Below, piece by piece: positions 48,073 to 57,811 of a stretch of 64,000 bases of DNA. Origin of the DNA: Nitrospira japonica (GTDB lineage: Bacteria > Nitrospirota > Nitrospiria > Nitrospirales > Nitrospiraceae); contig NZ_LT828648.1 of assembly GCF_900169565.1 (NCBI RefSeq), positions 2,702,501 through 2,766,500 on the forward strand. Direction: 5' to 3'. The translations under genes were made by a program, and so were the position numbers. Each line of letters starts with the position of its first letter. Position 1 is the first letter of the stretch. Below the pieces are notes generated by a model. It worked only from the letters and a program-made list of their open reading frames with translations. It ran no database searches and was not told the origin of the DNA.

Positions 48073-48924
48073 ATGGATCGGTATTTCCGCACAATGGTAT
48101 ATATCTTGGCGCTGATCATTCTTCTGTCAGGATATGGCTCTCCCGTGTTGGCCGAAGAAACCTCCCCCGACGCCCCGTTTTCCGACAAGCTGATGATCCG
48201 CGGCGGCTGGGCCTATGTATTCGGAGCGACGGCCAATGCGTCTGTCGCGGGTCCCGTGTTGGGTCTTGGGGCCGCCGTGGATTTCACCAACACACTCGGT
48301 GGAAACAGCAGTACCGACGCGTTCAGAATCGATGGGCTCTATCGGTTCAATGACCGGCATGCCGTCGGCGTCTCCTGGTATCGAGTCGGATTGAGCGGCA
48401 ACAAGGCTCTCACCCAGGACATTCAGATCGGTGATAACGCCGTGTCTGCCGGCGCGACGACGCAGACCGGCTTGAGCTTCAATACCTACCGGTTGCTCTA
48501 CAACTATTCCTTCTATCGGACCGACAAAGCGGAGCTCGCATTCTCTCCCGGATTGTACATGATGAAGACCAACTTCAACTTTGCAGCTCAGGGGACGATC
48601 AACGGTGTGACGAGAAATACGGCGCTGGTCAATGAACAGATCACGCTTCCCCTTCCTTCGGTCGGTCTCGTCGCGAATTACGACATTACCAAGAAGCTCC
48701 AGTTTCAGAGTCGGTTCGATTTCTTCTATTTGTCCATCAACTCCTATTCGGGATCGATGTTCGAATTCTACGGTGGTCTGGAGTATCGGCTCTTCAAGCA
48801 TTTTGCGATGGGGGCCGCATATGACCGATTGATCGCCGGCCTAAGAGGAGATGGAGACAAAGGATTCACCGTGAATTTCAGTTACAACCTGGCCTACGTG
48901 TATGCCACGCTTTATGCCTTCTAG
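48073..48924 (+). CDS. Outer-membrane beta-barrel protein
   Basis: The 283-residue protein has a signal segment (MVYILALIILLSGYGSPVLA) and a barrel-type body: KLMIRGGWAYVFGATANASV, repeated strands such as YRFNDRHAVGVSWYRVGL and YNYSFYRTDKAELAFSPGLY, ending in YVYATLYAF with a terminal Phe. The layout is like OmpW/OmpA-type small barrels; no ligand can be named. The start is the ATG at Met-Asp-Arg; longer forms would place residues before the signal peptide. Confidence 0.7.
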   Translation: MDRYFRTMVYILALIILLSGYGSPVLAEETSPDAPFSDKLMIRGGWAYVFGATANASVAGPVLGLGAAVDFTNTLGGNSSTDAFRIDGLYRFNDRHAVGVSWYRVGLSGNKALTQDIQIGDNAVSAGATTQTGLSFNTYRLLYNYSFYRTDKAELAFSPGLYMMKTNFNFAAQGTINGVTRNTALVNEQITLPLPSVGLVANYDITKKLQFQSRFDFFYLSINSYSGSMFEFYGGLEYRLFKHFAMGAAYDRLIAGLRGDGDKGFTVNFSYNLAYVYATLYAF

Positions 48925-49250
48925 GCTGGACAACGCCTGATTCTCGATGAACCCGTGTCCTTCAGGACACCGATCCGCTGAACTCCGGCCCGTCGTTCTT
49001 CATTCTATTTCTTTTTCAAAGGTTCTTCATCCGCTGCTGCGCATACATCGAAGTGCCCTAATCACGGACGGTTGCCGATGGCACATCGGTATGACAAACG
49101 AGGCAGCGCGGATGTCCGACGGAGGCGGGCTGAGAATCTGCAGCCACGCGGCCACCGACGGATCGCTCCATCGAACGCTATGACAGTGCATGAGAACGAG
49201 TTCGTGCGAATTCGGCGACATCGCAACGCGGTGCGCGGAAGGAGGATCTT
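48925..49250. other. Gene-free stretch before the MscS gene
   Basis: No convincing gene is seen. A small perfect hairpin (GTGTCC-TTCA-GGACAC) lies at 48955-48970, and a pyrimidine-rich run (TTCATTCTATTTCTTTTTC) about 30 bases further may aid termination of the barrel gene. The rest carries no recognised motif. Confidence 0.4.
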
Positions 49251-51065
49251 ATGAACTGGCTGAAAGGTGTGATGCCTCTGGCTGTGATCGGCAGCGTGGT
49301 CGTCCTGGTCAGCGTGGTCAGGATGGAGCCCGTCATGGCCGAATCGGAGACGGCACAACCGACCTTCAAAGAACTCATGGAACGAAAGGCCAAGGCCAAT
49401 GCCAATGCCGGGCCAGAAGTCGCAGCCGGGATGCCGGACGATGCACTGGGACGTGGGACGCCGCGGTCCAGTGTCCAGGGGTATTTGAAGGCGGCAGGGG
49501 AGCGGAACTATACGCGGGCCGCGGAGTTTTTGGACCTTCGGAATCTGCCGACGGGCTTGAGCGAAAGCCAGGGGCCTGAGCTCGCGCGTGAACTGAAAAT
49601 CGTCTTGGACCGGACGCTCTGGATCGATGTGGAGACGCTCAGCGCCAATCCGGAGGGAGAGTCCAACGACAATCTTCCCGTGGTGCGGGAGCGGATTGGG
49701 GGGCTGTCCATTGAGGGCAAAACGTACGACTTGCTCATGCAGCGGGTGCCACGCGGCGACGGCGTCTATATCTGGAAATTTTCAAGTCTGACGGTAGCGG
49801 AAATCCCAATGCTCTATCAGCAGTTCGGGTACGGCCCGCTGGAGCATGTGTTGCCCGCCTGGTTGTTCGACGTCTCAATCTTGGGCGTCCATCTCGTGGT
49901 CTGGGCCGTGGCGGTCGTGATCAGCATCCTGTTGATCCCGGTCGCCCGTCTTGTGACCTGGCTGCTGGTTTCCCTGCTGGGTGCAGTGCGGGCCGACCTG
50001 GCGCAACAATTCACTCAGTATTTCAGGGGCCCGTTCACCCTTCTCGTCTGGACGGTTCTCGGACGCGAAGCGATCGGTCTGATCGGGCCATCAGTGGCGG
50101 TCCGCGCGCTCGGGCAGGCCCGTACCGTCCAGGTGATCGCGCTGGCCTGGTTTCTCCTTCGCTTCGTCGACTTCGCTGCGCATCGCATCGGGATCAATCT
50201 CGACCACCAGGGACTCAGCGGGTCACGCGTCCTGCTCGTGCCTGTGGCCAGATTGATTAAGGTCCTCGCGCTTGCCGGCGCGATCCTCCTCTGGCTGGAC
50301 AACGCGGGATACAAGGTCACGACGCTGCTTGCCGGCCTCAGCATCAGCGGTGTCGCCGTGGCGCTGGCTTCGCAAAAGACGTTGGAGAATATCTTCGGTG
50401 CGCTGACGCTGTTTACGTCCCGGCCGGTGAAGGTCGGAGACTTCTGCCGGTTCGGCGACAAGGTGGGGACGATCGAGGAAATCGGCCTGCGGGCCACCCG
50501 CATCAGAACACTGGACCGTACGGTCATCACCGTCGCCAATGCCGAATTTGCCAATCTCCATCTGGATAATTATTCGGAGCGCGACCGGTTTTGGTATCAC
50601 CCGACTCTCCAGCTGCGGTACGAAACCACGCCGGATCAAATTCGGTACATCCTGATCGAGGTGCGCAAGATGCTCTATGCGCATCCAAAGATCGTCTCGG
50701 AACCGCTCCATGTTCGTTTCAAGGGATTCGGCGCCTATTCGCTCGACATCGACGTCTTTGCATACATCGGAGTGACGAACTATACCGAGTCCCTGGAGAT
50801 TGCCGAAGACCTGAATCTGCGGATCATGGACGTCATCGCGGCGGCCGGGTCGGACTTCGCATTTCCCTCAGAGGTGCAATATTCACTTCCGGGGAAGCCG
50901 TTCGACGAGGAGCGGGCCAAGGCGGTTACCGCCGCCGTCAAGGACTGGAAGTCGAAGCGGGAGCTGTATCTACCGGACTTTCCGTCCGACAAGATTGCCG
51001 CCTTGAAAAGTACGCTGGCGTATCCGCCGGAAGGTTCGCCGCACTATGCGCAGGCCAAAGCATGA
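49251..51065 (+). CDS. MscS-family mechanosensitive channel
   Basis: The 604-residue protein starts after GGAGGAT with a signal-like helix (GVMPLAVIGSVVVLVSVV) and a periplasmic domain of about 170 residues (containing SSVQGYLKAAGERNYTRAAE). Several membrane helices follow, then the conserved MscS pore and beta domain: LLAGLSISGVAVALASQKTL, FGALTLFTSRPVKVGDFCRF and VGTIEEIGLRATRIRTLDRT, with a C-terminal mixed domain. It is expected to open under membrane tension and protect from osmotic downshift. The extended N-terminal part places it among larger MscS relatives. Confidence 0.88.
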   Translation: MNWLKGVMPLAVIGSVVVLVSVVRMEPVMAESETAQPTFKELMERKAKANANAGPEVAAGMPDDALGRGTPRSSVQGYLKAAGERNYTRAAEFLDLRNLPTGLSESQGPELARELKIVLDRTLWIDVETLSANPEGESNDNLPVVRERIGGLSIEGKTYDLLMQRVPRGDGVYIWKFSSLTVAEIPMLYQQFGYGPLEHVLPAWLFDVSILGVHLVVWAVAVVISILLIPVARLVTWLLVSLLGAVRADLAQQFTQYFRGPFTLLVWTVLGREAIGLIGPSVAVRALGQARTVQVIALAWFLLRFVDFAAHRIGINLDHQGLSGSRVLLVPVARLIKVLALAGAILLWLDNAGYKVTTLLAGLSISGVAVALASQKTLENIFGALTLFTSRPVKVGDFCRFGDKVGTIEEIGLRATRIRTLDRTVITVANAEFANLHLDNYSERDRFWYHPTLQLRYETTPDQIRYILIEVRKMLYAHPKIVSEPLHVRFKGFGAYSLDIDVFAYIGVTNYTESLEIAEDLNLRIMDVIAAAGSDFAFPSEVQYSLPGKPFDEERAKAVTAAVKDWKSKRELYLPDFPSDKIAALKSTLAYPPEGSPHYAQAKA

Positions 51066-51095
51066 GGACCGAATCGTCCGTGTCCTGGCTGGTAC

Positions 51096-51111
51096 CTGTT
51101 AATTTTGACAG
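51096..51111. promoter_or_regulatory. Palindrome CTGTTAATTTTGACAG (site 3)
   Basis: One mismatch from the perfect palindrome, located about 60 bases before the patatin-like gene. It is followed by GTTTC, as at sites 1 and 4. The right arm contains TTGACA, which could serve as a -35 element. Confidence 0.45.
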
Positions 51112-51169
51112 TTTCGACGTCCTGGGTTTCATGGCAAAAAGATCGCGGATTTCATAGGAAGAGGTTGGA

Positions 51170-52627
51170 ATGATGCAATGGAGAATCGGAAAGTCGCCGT
51201 GGTTCGCGGTGCTGCTTCTGCTGTCGTTTGCCGGGTGCGAATACGTCCGGCCGACGTTGAATCAACCGTTGGAGACGTGGAATCCGACTGGCGGGTATCG
51301 CTTCACCAACGTCGCGCCGCCGGAGTCCGACAACAGCGATAGTTTCCTGTTCGTCGCCGCGTTTTCCGGGGGAGGTACGCGTGCTTCTACGTTGGCATTC
51401 GGCGCCCTGCGCGAGCTGGCCCTGCAGGAGATTGTTTGGGAAGGCAAGAGGAAGCGTCTCCTCGACGAGCTCGATCTTATTCATGCCCTGTCCGGCGGAA
51501 CGTTCACGGGTGGATACTATGCGCTGTACCGGGACCGGATTTTTCACGATTTTGAGTACCGGTTCTTGCGAAAGAATTGGGAGAACGAACTCAAGGCGCG
51601 GGTCTTCAAATCGCCCAGCAACTGGATCCGGCTCTGGTCGCCCTATTTCGGCCGCGCCCACCTGATGTCGGAACTTTTGAATGAAGCGCTGTTCGATCAC
51701 AAGACCTATGCGGATCTGGCCGCGCTGCATCAACGGCCGATGCTGATCATCCATGCGTCCGATATGGCCACGTTGGCGCGGTTTGAATTCACGCAATTCC
51801 AGTTCGATATTATCTGTTCCGATCTCAGCCAGCTGCCCATTGCCGATGCTTCCGCCGCCTCGGCTGCGCTTCCCCTCGTTCTGAGTCCGATCTCGCTGAA
51901 GAACTATGCGAACAACTGCAAGTATGAGGTGCCGGCATGGTTGGAAGAGGCGAAGCGTCGGGGCAAAATTGGAGGTCAACGAGCCAACGAGTTGCTCTCT
52001 TACACAGACGTCAAGAAACGTCCGTACATCCACCTGCTCGATGGCGGTCTGTCGGACAATCTTGCGCTGCGTGGCATCATCGAAAACAGCGGCTTGCAGG
52101 GAGGGTTTGAAAAGCTGTTGGTTGCGGCGGGCGTGAAGAACATCAAGAAATTTGTCATTTTGACCGTGAATGCCGAGACGTCTCCGGATGTGATGGAATT
52201 CCGCAGCGATCATGTTCCGGTCATTTCCAAGGCCATGAGCTCATTGGTCGACATTCCGATCAACCGGTACTCTTTCGATACCACGACGCTCATCAAGATG
52301 GGCGTGGAAAAATGGCGGACGGAACTCCAACTCAAACCGCGTCCTCCGGGGGGGCCTTTTGCCGAAGACGCCGACATTTATTTCATCAACGCCAGTCTAA
52401 ATGAGATCGAGGATCCGGACGAGCGCATTTCCATGATGAAAATTCCCACGACGTTGTATTTGACGGACGACCAGATCGACCGACTGGTGACGACGGCCGC
52501 GAAGCTGATTCGAAACGACAAGGAGTTTCAGCGGTTGATGAAGGATATCAAAGCACCGGATATTCCGGCGCCGTCGGAGCGGACGTCGGAATCGCAGCCG
52601 GTTGGAGCGGAGGCCCAGCCGAAGTAG
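51170..52627 (+). CDS. Patatin-like phospholipase lipoprotein
   Basis: The 485-residue protein has a lipoprotein signal (LLLLSFAGCE, Cys23). The patatin fold shows the glycine-rich oxyanion loop FSGGGTRA (65-72), the serine region IHALSGGTFTGGYYALY with Ser108, and the catalytic Asp in LLDGGLSDNLALRG. In most members the nucleophile motif is GxSxG; here the first Gly is His. It probably hydrolyses acyl esters of lipids at the envelope. Neighbours are FadL-like and DUF4239 genes, suggesting lipid handling. The two start ATGs are adjacent. Confidence 0.8.
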   Translation: MMQWRIGKSPWFAVLLLLSFAGCEYVRPTLNQPLETWNPTGGYRFTNVAPPESDNSDSFLFVAAFSGGGTRASTLAFGALRELALQEIVWEGKRKRLLDELDLIHALSGGTFTGGYYALYRDRIFHDFEYRFLRKNWENELKARVFKSPSNWIRLWSPYFGRAHLMSELLNEALFDHKTYADLAALHQRPMLIIHASDMATLARFEFTQFQFDIICSDLSQLPIADASAASAALPLVLSPISLKNYANNCKYEVPAWLEEAKRRGKIGGQRANELLSYTDVKKRPYIHLLDGGLSDNLALRGIIENSGLQGGFEKLLVAAGVKNIKKFVILTVNAETSPDVMEFRSDHVPVISKAMSSLVDIPINRYSFDTTTLIKMGVEKWRTELQLKPRPPGGPFAEDADIYFINASLNEIEDPDERISMMKIPTTLYLTDDQIDRLVTTAAKLIRNDKEFQRLMKDIKAPDIPAPSERTSESQPVGAEAQPK

Positions 52628-52700
52628 CAGATGGCGGCGCTGCCCCATTGAGTGGCGAAGCGCTTGTAAGAGGGATCATGAAAAGGGACTGGGAGTCATG

Positions 52701-54008
52701 ATGGCAAAGTATCGACATGCTGTGTCCTGCGTGGCACGTGTCGTGTGTCTGGTTGTCCTGTTGTCCGAGTCGGAGACGTGGGCCGGTGGGTTGTCTCTCT
52801 ACGAGATAGCGACGGCCGACGTCGGTCTGGCCAGTGCCGGATGGGCTGCCCGCGCACAGGATCCCGCCACGTTGCTCAAGAACCCCGCCGGCATGAGCCG
52901 GCTGACGGGGAATCAGTTTCAGGCCGGCGCGCAGCTGTTGCAGGCCGGCATCGGCTTCAGTCCCTCGGCCGGAACGACAGTGGACGGGAACAGCGGCGGC
53001 AATCCGGTCGGCGTACTGCCGAGCATGAGCCTGTTCTACGTTCACGGCTTGGGCGAGGACGTGAAGGTGGGACTCGGCGTCTTCTCGAATTTCGGGCTCG
53101 GTATGAGCTACAACTCCGGATGGGTCGGCCGCTACTACGCGCAGGAAAACACGCTGATTGGGATCAGCATAATGCCGGGCCTCAGCTATCGCATCAATGA
53201 CAAGTTCTCCATCGGGGCCGCGGCCAACGTCATGATCGGCTATCTGAACTACAGCGCTGCCGTGAACAATCGAGCGTTTCTTAATGTTCCTGACGGAAAC
53301 ATGCAAATGACGGACACGACCGTCGGGGCCGGCGGCAACGTCGGGATACTCTTTGAGCCTCGAACAGGCACCAGGTTCGGCGTCACGTATTATTCCCAGA
53401 TCAAGCTGAACTTCGGTGCCACGCCTACCTTTACCAATCTGACCGGTCCGTTGGGCACGGCATTGCAGAACAACGGCCTATTGAACCGCACGCTCGATCT
53501 TGGGATGACCGTGCCGCAATCGGTCATGGTGAGTTCGTATCATGAGTTCACGGATCGCTGGGCGATGATGCTGGACTTCGGCTGGCAGGACTGGAGCCAG
53601 TTCGGCAAGGTGGACGTCGGCGTCACCGGGGGCAACGCCACGCCGAGCCTCACCACCGCCATCAATTATCAAGACACCTTCCACGTGGCGCTGGGAAACC
53701 GCTATCGGCTCGCGGAGGCCTGGCTGCTCAACAGCGGATTCGCCTGGGACAGTTCGATGCTCAAGGACCAGGACCGCACCGTGACCCTTCCGATCGGGCA
53801 GCAATTCCGGTTCGGGCTGGGCGCCGAATGGCAGGCCAATCCCAAGCTGAATGTGGCGTTCAGCTATGAACTGGCCTACGGCGGCGACTTGCCCGTGAAT
53901 CAGAATCGAGGTCCCCTGGCCGGGGCCGTGGTCGGACAATTCCCGGGAACCTACATCAATTTCTTTCAGGTGAGCTTCATTTGGGGCAAGGGGGCGGGCG
54001 CGGCGTGA
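52701..54008 (+). CDS. FadL/OMPP1-family outer-membrane hydrocarbon transporter
   Basis: A 435-residue FadL-type barrel. The mature N-terminus (GGLSLYEIATADVGLASAGW) and the plug-region motif DPATLLKNPAGMSRLTGNQF are characteristic; barrel strands follow to a C-terminal VSFIWGKG region. FadL proteins move long-chain fatty acids or other hydrophobic compounds across the outer membrane by lateral diffusion. It follows a lipase-like gene, so release and uptake of fatty acids may be coupled. The second ATG, with GGGAG five bases upstream, was chosen. Confidence 0.88.
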   Translation: MAKYRHAVSCVARVVCLVVLLSESETWAGGLSLYEIATADVGLASAGWAARAQDPATLLKNPAGMSRLTGNQFQAGAQLLQAGIGFSPSAGTTVDGNSGGNPVGVLPSMSLFYVHGLGEDVKVGLGVFSNFGLGMSYNSGWVGRYYAQENTLIGISIMPGLSYRINDKFSIGAAANVMIGYLNYSAAVNNRAFLNVPDGNMQMTDTTVGAGGNVGILFEPRTGTRFGVTYYSQIKLNFGATPTFTNLTGPLGTALQNNGLLNRTLDLGMTVPQSVMVSSYHEFTDRWAMMLDFGWQDWSQFGKVDVGVTGGNATPSLTTAINYQDTFHVALGNRYRLAEAWLLNSGFAWDSSMLKDQDRTVTLPIGQQFRFGLGAEWQANPKLNVAFSYELAYGGDLPVNQNRGPLAGAVVGQFPGTYINFFQVSFIWGKGAGAA

Positions 54009-54071
54009 ACGGAGAACACGTCGAGTTGATTTATCGCGGGAGGAAACGGCGAGACGAACGCGTCGGGTGTC

Positions 54072-54845
54072 ATGAGTTATAACGCGAGCACGGAGCTGCT
54101 GCTCGTCGGCCTCTTTGCCGGCATGATGATCGCGCTCGTGATCGGACAGCGTCTCGGCCGCCGGGACCGGTCTGAGGACACGGACTCGACGCTCCTACGG
54201 CTGACGGCCGTGGAAGCGGCCATTTTCGGCTTGATGGGTTTGATGATCGCCTTTACATTCTCAGGGGCCGCCGATCGATACGAAATGCGGCGGCAGCTTG
54301 TGGTGGATGAAGCCAACAATATCGGCACCGCCTATTTACGATTGGATCTCCTTCCTGCCTCCAAGCAGCCGGCTCTACGCGAGCAGTACCGGCAATATGT
54401 GAAGGCGAGACTCGGCGCCTATCGGGGGTCGGACCTCGACATGTCGAATGCCGAGATGGCCAAGGTGGCTGCACTCCAGCAGGACATGTGGAGCGGGACG
54501 GTGGCCGCCCTGGAAGCGGTGGACCCGGAATTTGTGGACTTCGTCCTGTCTCCCCTGAACGACCTGATCGAAATTACGACCAGCCGGACCATCGCTGCCC
54601 TGTCGCATACTCCGAAGCTGATCATGGCCATGCTCTTACTACTGAGCCTCGTGTGCTCACTGTTGGCCGGATATGTCATTGCCGGTATCCAGACGCGTCA
54701 GGTGGGACTTCACCTGCTTGCGTTCGCATTCGTGATGACCGCGACGATCTTTCTCATCATCGATCTGGATTATCCGCGCGATGGAATCATTCGTCTGGAT
54801 TTTGCCGACAAGGCATTGGAAGACCTGTTGGTCCGTATGAAATGA
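54072..54845 (+). CDS. DUF4239 (bestrophin-like) membrane protein
   Basis: The 257-residue protein has an opening membrane helix (LLLVGLFAGMMIALVIGQRL), a second (AAIFGLMGLMIAFTFSGAAD) with the basic YEMRRQLVVDEANNIGTAYL typical of DUF4239, a soluble helical stretch, and two C-terminal helices (LIMAMLLLLSLVCSLLAGYV and FAFVMTATIFLIIDLDYPRDG). The family resembles bestrophin-type channels, but function is not established. No strong ribosome site is near the ATG. Confidence 0.75.
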   Translation: MSYNASTELLLVGLFAGMMIALVIGQRLGRRDRSEDTDSTLLRLTAVEAAIFGLMGLMIAFTFSGAADRYEMRRQLVVDEANNIGTAYLRLDLLPASKQPALREQYRQYVKARLGAYRGSDLDMSNAEMAKVAALQQDMWSGTVAALEAVDPEFVDFVLSPLNDLIEITTSRTIAALSHTPKLIMAMLLLLSLVCSLLAGYVIAGIQTRQVGLHLLAFAFVMTATIFLIIDLDYPRDGIIRLDFADKALEDLLVRMK

Positions 54846-54932
54846 CGGCGCGGCCCTGGACGATGACGGACGAAACGACTCGGATGCACCCATGGTCCGG
54901 GAACAATCTAACCTAACCGGGAGAAGACGCTG

Positions 54933-57347
54933 ATGAGTCGATGGACAGCGTGCGGTCGGGCCTGTATTTATGCGATAGGCGTATTGATGATGGTCGGGGC
55001 CGAGAACGTCCCGGCCGCAGAGAGGCTGGACCGCACGGTGTTGCCGATCCGGCAACCGAAGCTGCCGGCCATTACCGCGCTCGACGCCAGAAACGTGGCC
55101 GCGCCCCCTCGCTTTGAAATCAGCGCTCCTCGCGGAGCCCCCAATGTGCTCATCCTGCTCATCGACGACTTGGGATTCGGCATGTCCAGTGTCTTCGGCG
55201 GGCCCATTCGTATGCCGACGGCCGAACGGCTGGCCGCCAACGGACTGCGTTACAACCATTTTCATACCACGGCCCTCTGTTCCCCGACCCGCACGGCATT
55301 GCTCAGCGGCCGCAACCATCACATGAACAACATGGGCGGCATCACCGAGATCGCGACGGCGTTTCCGGGCAACACCGGACAGCGTCCGAACGAAGTGGCG
55401 CCGCTGGCCGAAATGCTGCGGCTGAACGGGTACAGCACGGGCTTCTTCGGCAAGAACCACGAGACCGCTACGTGGGAGGTGAGTCCATCCGGTCCGACCG
55501 ATCGGTGGCCCACTCGGTCCGGTTTCGACAAGTTCTATGGATTCATCGGCGGCGAAACCAATCAATGGTCTCCGCTGGTGTATGACGGGCTGACGCAAGT
55601 GGAACTGCCCCAGGACTCCAACTATCACTTCATGAACGACATGACGAATCAGGCGATTCATTGGATGCGGTCACAGAAATCGCTGACGCCTGACAAGCCG
55701 TTCTTTATCTACTTTGCGCCGGGAGCGACGCACGCGCCTCACCACGTTCCGAAGGAGTGGATTGCGAAGTACAAGGGGCAATTCGACGGCGGGTGGGACC
55801 GCTTCCGTGAAGAGACGCTGGCCCGTCAGATCAAGCTCGGGGTGGTGCCGGAAGGTACCGCACTTGCGCCCAAACCGGAGGCCATCAAAGACTGGGACAA
55901 GCTGACGGCGGACGAGAGGAAACTGTTCACCCGCCAGATGGAAATCTTTGCGGGATTCGGCGAATATACGGACAGCGAGATTGGCCGCCTGCTTCGGGCT
56001 CTGGAAGAGACCGGGCAGATGAACGATACGTTGATCTTCTACATCCTCGGTGATAACGGTACGAGCGCCGAAGGCGGCCCGAATGGTCTCTTCAACGAAT
56101 ACACGTATTTCAACCATGTTCCGGAATCCGTCGAGAGCATCCTCCAACATTTCGACGAACTCGGCGGGCCGATGTCCTATAACCACATGGCGGCTGGATG
56201 GGCGGTGGCGGGAGACACGCCGTTCGCGTGGACCAAGCAAGTCGCCTCCAATTTCGGCGGGACCCGCAACGGCCTGGTGATTCATTGGCCGAAGGGCATC
56301 AGTTCCAGAGGCGAACTGCGGAGCCAGTTCCATCACGTCATCGATGTCACACCGACGGTCCTGGAAGCGGCGAAGCTACCGGAACCAAAGGTGGTCAATG
56401 GAAGCAAACAAGAGCCGATTGAGGGCGTCAGCATGGTGTATTCCTTTGAGGATGCGAACGCAAAAGGGCGCCACCACGTCCAGTATTTCGAGATCATGGG
56501 CAATCGCGGTATCTACGCGGATGGGTGGCTCGCCGGCACCGTGCATCGGGCTCCTTGGGAATATGAGCCGCGCCGGACGCTTGTCGACGACAAGTGGGAA
56601 CTGTATGACGCGCGCACGGATTTCAGCCTGGTCAACGATCTGGCCGGCAAGAATCCGGCCAAGCTGAAACAACTGCAAGACCTCTTTCTGAAAGAAGCCG
56701 TCAAGTACCGAGTCCTCCCGATCGACGATCGTTTGCTCGAACGTCTCAACCCCGCCACGGCCGGAAGACCGGATCTGATGGCGGGCCGCACGAGCTTGAC
56801 CGTCTATGAGGGCATGAAGGGCATGTCGGAAAATGTCTTCATCAACACGAAGAACCGATCGCATTCCATCACGGCTTCGGTCGAAATTCCGGAAGGCGGG
56901 GCCGACGGCGTCCTGCTTGCCCAGGCCGGGAGATTCGGCGGCTGGAGCCTCTATATGAAGGACGGCAAGCCGACCTATACCTATAATTTCGTCGGACTGC
57001 AGCGCTTTACCGTGTCATCGCCGGAGCCGCTGGCGGCAGGAACGGCGACCGTCCGGTATGAATTCGACTATGACGGCGGCGGACCGGGTAAGGGGGGAAC
57101 GGGCCGGCTGCTTGTGAATGGCAAGCCGGTGGCCCAGGGTCGGATCGACCATACGCAATGTTGTGTATTTTCGGCCGACGAAGGGGCCGACGTTGGCATG
57201 GACGACGGAACGCCCGTGTCGGAAGACTACAAGGCTGGAGACAACGCGTTCACGGGAAAGATCCAGCGCATCACGATCGAACTGGCGCAACAGAAACTCG
57301 GAACGGCCGCCGAAGAGGCGTCCGGTGTCGTGAGACGCGCCGATTAA
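54933..57347 (+). CDS. Exported arylsulfatase (formylglycine-dependent)
   Basis: An 804-residue sulfatase. A signal peptide precedes NVLILLIDDLGFGMSSVFGG (metal-binding Asp pair near residue 78) and the sulfatase signature CSPTRTALLSGRNHH with Cys116, the residue converted to formylglycine. Later metal-site motif DNGTSAEGG and a C-terminal non-catalytic domain are present. It hydrolyses sulfate esters in the periplasm or outside and needs a formylglycine-generating enzyme, which is not in the window. It is followed by two lipoprotein genes. Substrate cannot be inferred. Confidence 0.9.
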   Translation: MSRWTACGRACIYAIGVLMMVGAENVPAAERLDRTVLPIRQPKLPAITALDARNVAAPPRFEISAPRGAPNVLILLIDDLGFGMSSVFGGPIRMPTAERLAANGLRYNHFHTTALCSPTRTALLSGRNHHMNNMGGITEIATAFPGNTGQRPNEVAPLAEMLRLNGYSTGFFGKNHETATWEVSPSGPTDRWPTRSGFDKFYGFIGGETNQWSPLVYDGLTQVELPQDSNYHFMNDMTNQAIHWMRSQKSLTPDKPFFIYFAPGATHAPHHVPKEWIAKYKGQFDGGWDRFREETLARQIKLGVVPEGTALAPKPEAIKDWDKLTADERKLFTRQMEIFAGFGEYTDSEIGRLLRALEETGQMNDTLIFYILGDNGTSAEGGPNGLFNEYTYFNHVPESVESILQHFDELGGPMSYNHMAAGWAVAGDTPFAWTKQVASNFGGTRNGLVIHWPKGISSRGELRSQFHHVIDVTPTVLEAAKLPEPKVVNGSKQEPIEGVSMVYSFEDANAKGRHHVQYFEIMGNRGIYADGWLAGTVHRAPWEYEPRRTLVDDKWELYDARTDFSLVNDLAGKNPAKLKQLQDLFLKEAVKYRVLPIDDRLLERLNPATAGRPDLMAGRTSLTVYEGMKGMSENVFINTKNRSHSITASVEIPEGGADGVLLAQAGRFGGWSLYMKDGKPTYTYNFVGLQRFTVSSPEPLAAGTATVRYEFDYDGGGPGKGGTGRLLVNGKPVAQGRIDHTQCCVFSADEGADVGMDDGTPVSEDYKAGDNAFTGKIQRITIELAQQKLGTAAEEASGVVRRAD

Positions 57348-57373
57348 GCGAACCCTGAAAGAAGGGAGTGTAT

Positions 57374-57811
57374 ATGGATCAACGCCGTACCGTGCCGAGG
57401 TCACACCCGATCCTGGCGAGCCTGCTCATGCTGGCCGCACTGGTCGGATGTTCCAGCAAGCCGGCTCATTATGAATCGAAATGGCCGCTGGTCCCCATAC
57501 AGAACCTCAACACCGTCGTCGGTGAATGGCAAGGCGTCGTGATGAAGGAGCGCCGCGTGGTGCCGGCCGGTGAGGTCAAGCTGATGATTCGCGAGAACGG
57601 CACCTATCTCTTCGTCGGTCAAACCGCGTCCGATATGGTCCTCGGCACCGGCAATGTGGAGGTTCGTGACGGTCGTTTGGAGGGAGGCTCGGATCTCCGA
57701 ACCATTACCGGCACCCTCCACGACAAGAAGGGCAAGCCGCTCCTTTTCATCGTGGCGGCCAACCGGCAGACGGGCGACCGCTTTCACGGAGAGTTTACGA
57801 GAACCGAATGA
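57374..57811 (+). CDS. Small lipoprotein of unknown function
   Basis: The 145-residue product has a signal peptide with a lipobox (ALVGCSS) and a single soluble domain: LNTVVGEWQGVVMKERRVVP, then VKLMIRENGTYLFVGQTASD. It looks like a small beta-rich binding domain, family not recognised. ATG with GGGAG five bases upstream was chosen over an upstream GTG. Its stop overlaps the next gene start by ATGA, so translation is coupled. Confidence 0.65.
   Translation: MDQRRTVPRSHPILASLLMLAALVGCSSKPAHYESKWPLVPIQNLNTVVGEWQGVVMKERRVVPAGEVKLMIRENGTYLFVGQTASDMVLGTGNVEVRDGRLEGGSDLRTITGTLHDKKGKPLLFIVAANRQTGDRFHGEFTRTE

Noticed and set aside
49072-49254. Small open frames in the gap before the MscS gene
   Set aside because: No ribosome site, no domain, and Arg-rich composition typical of random frames.
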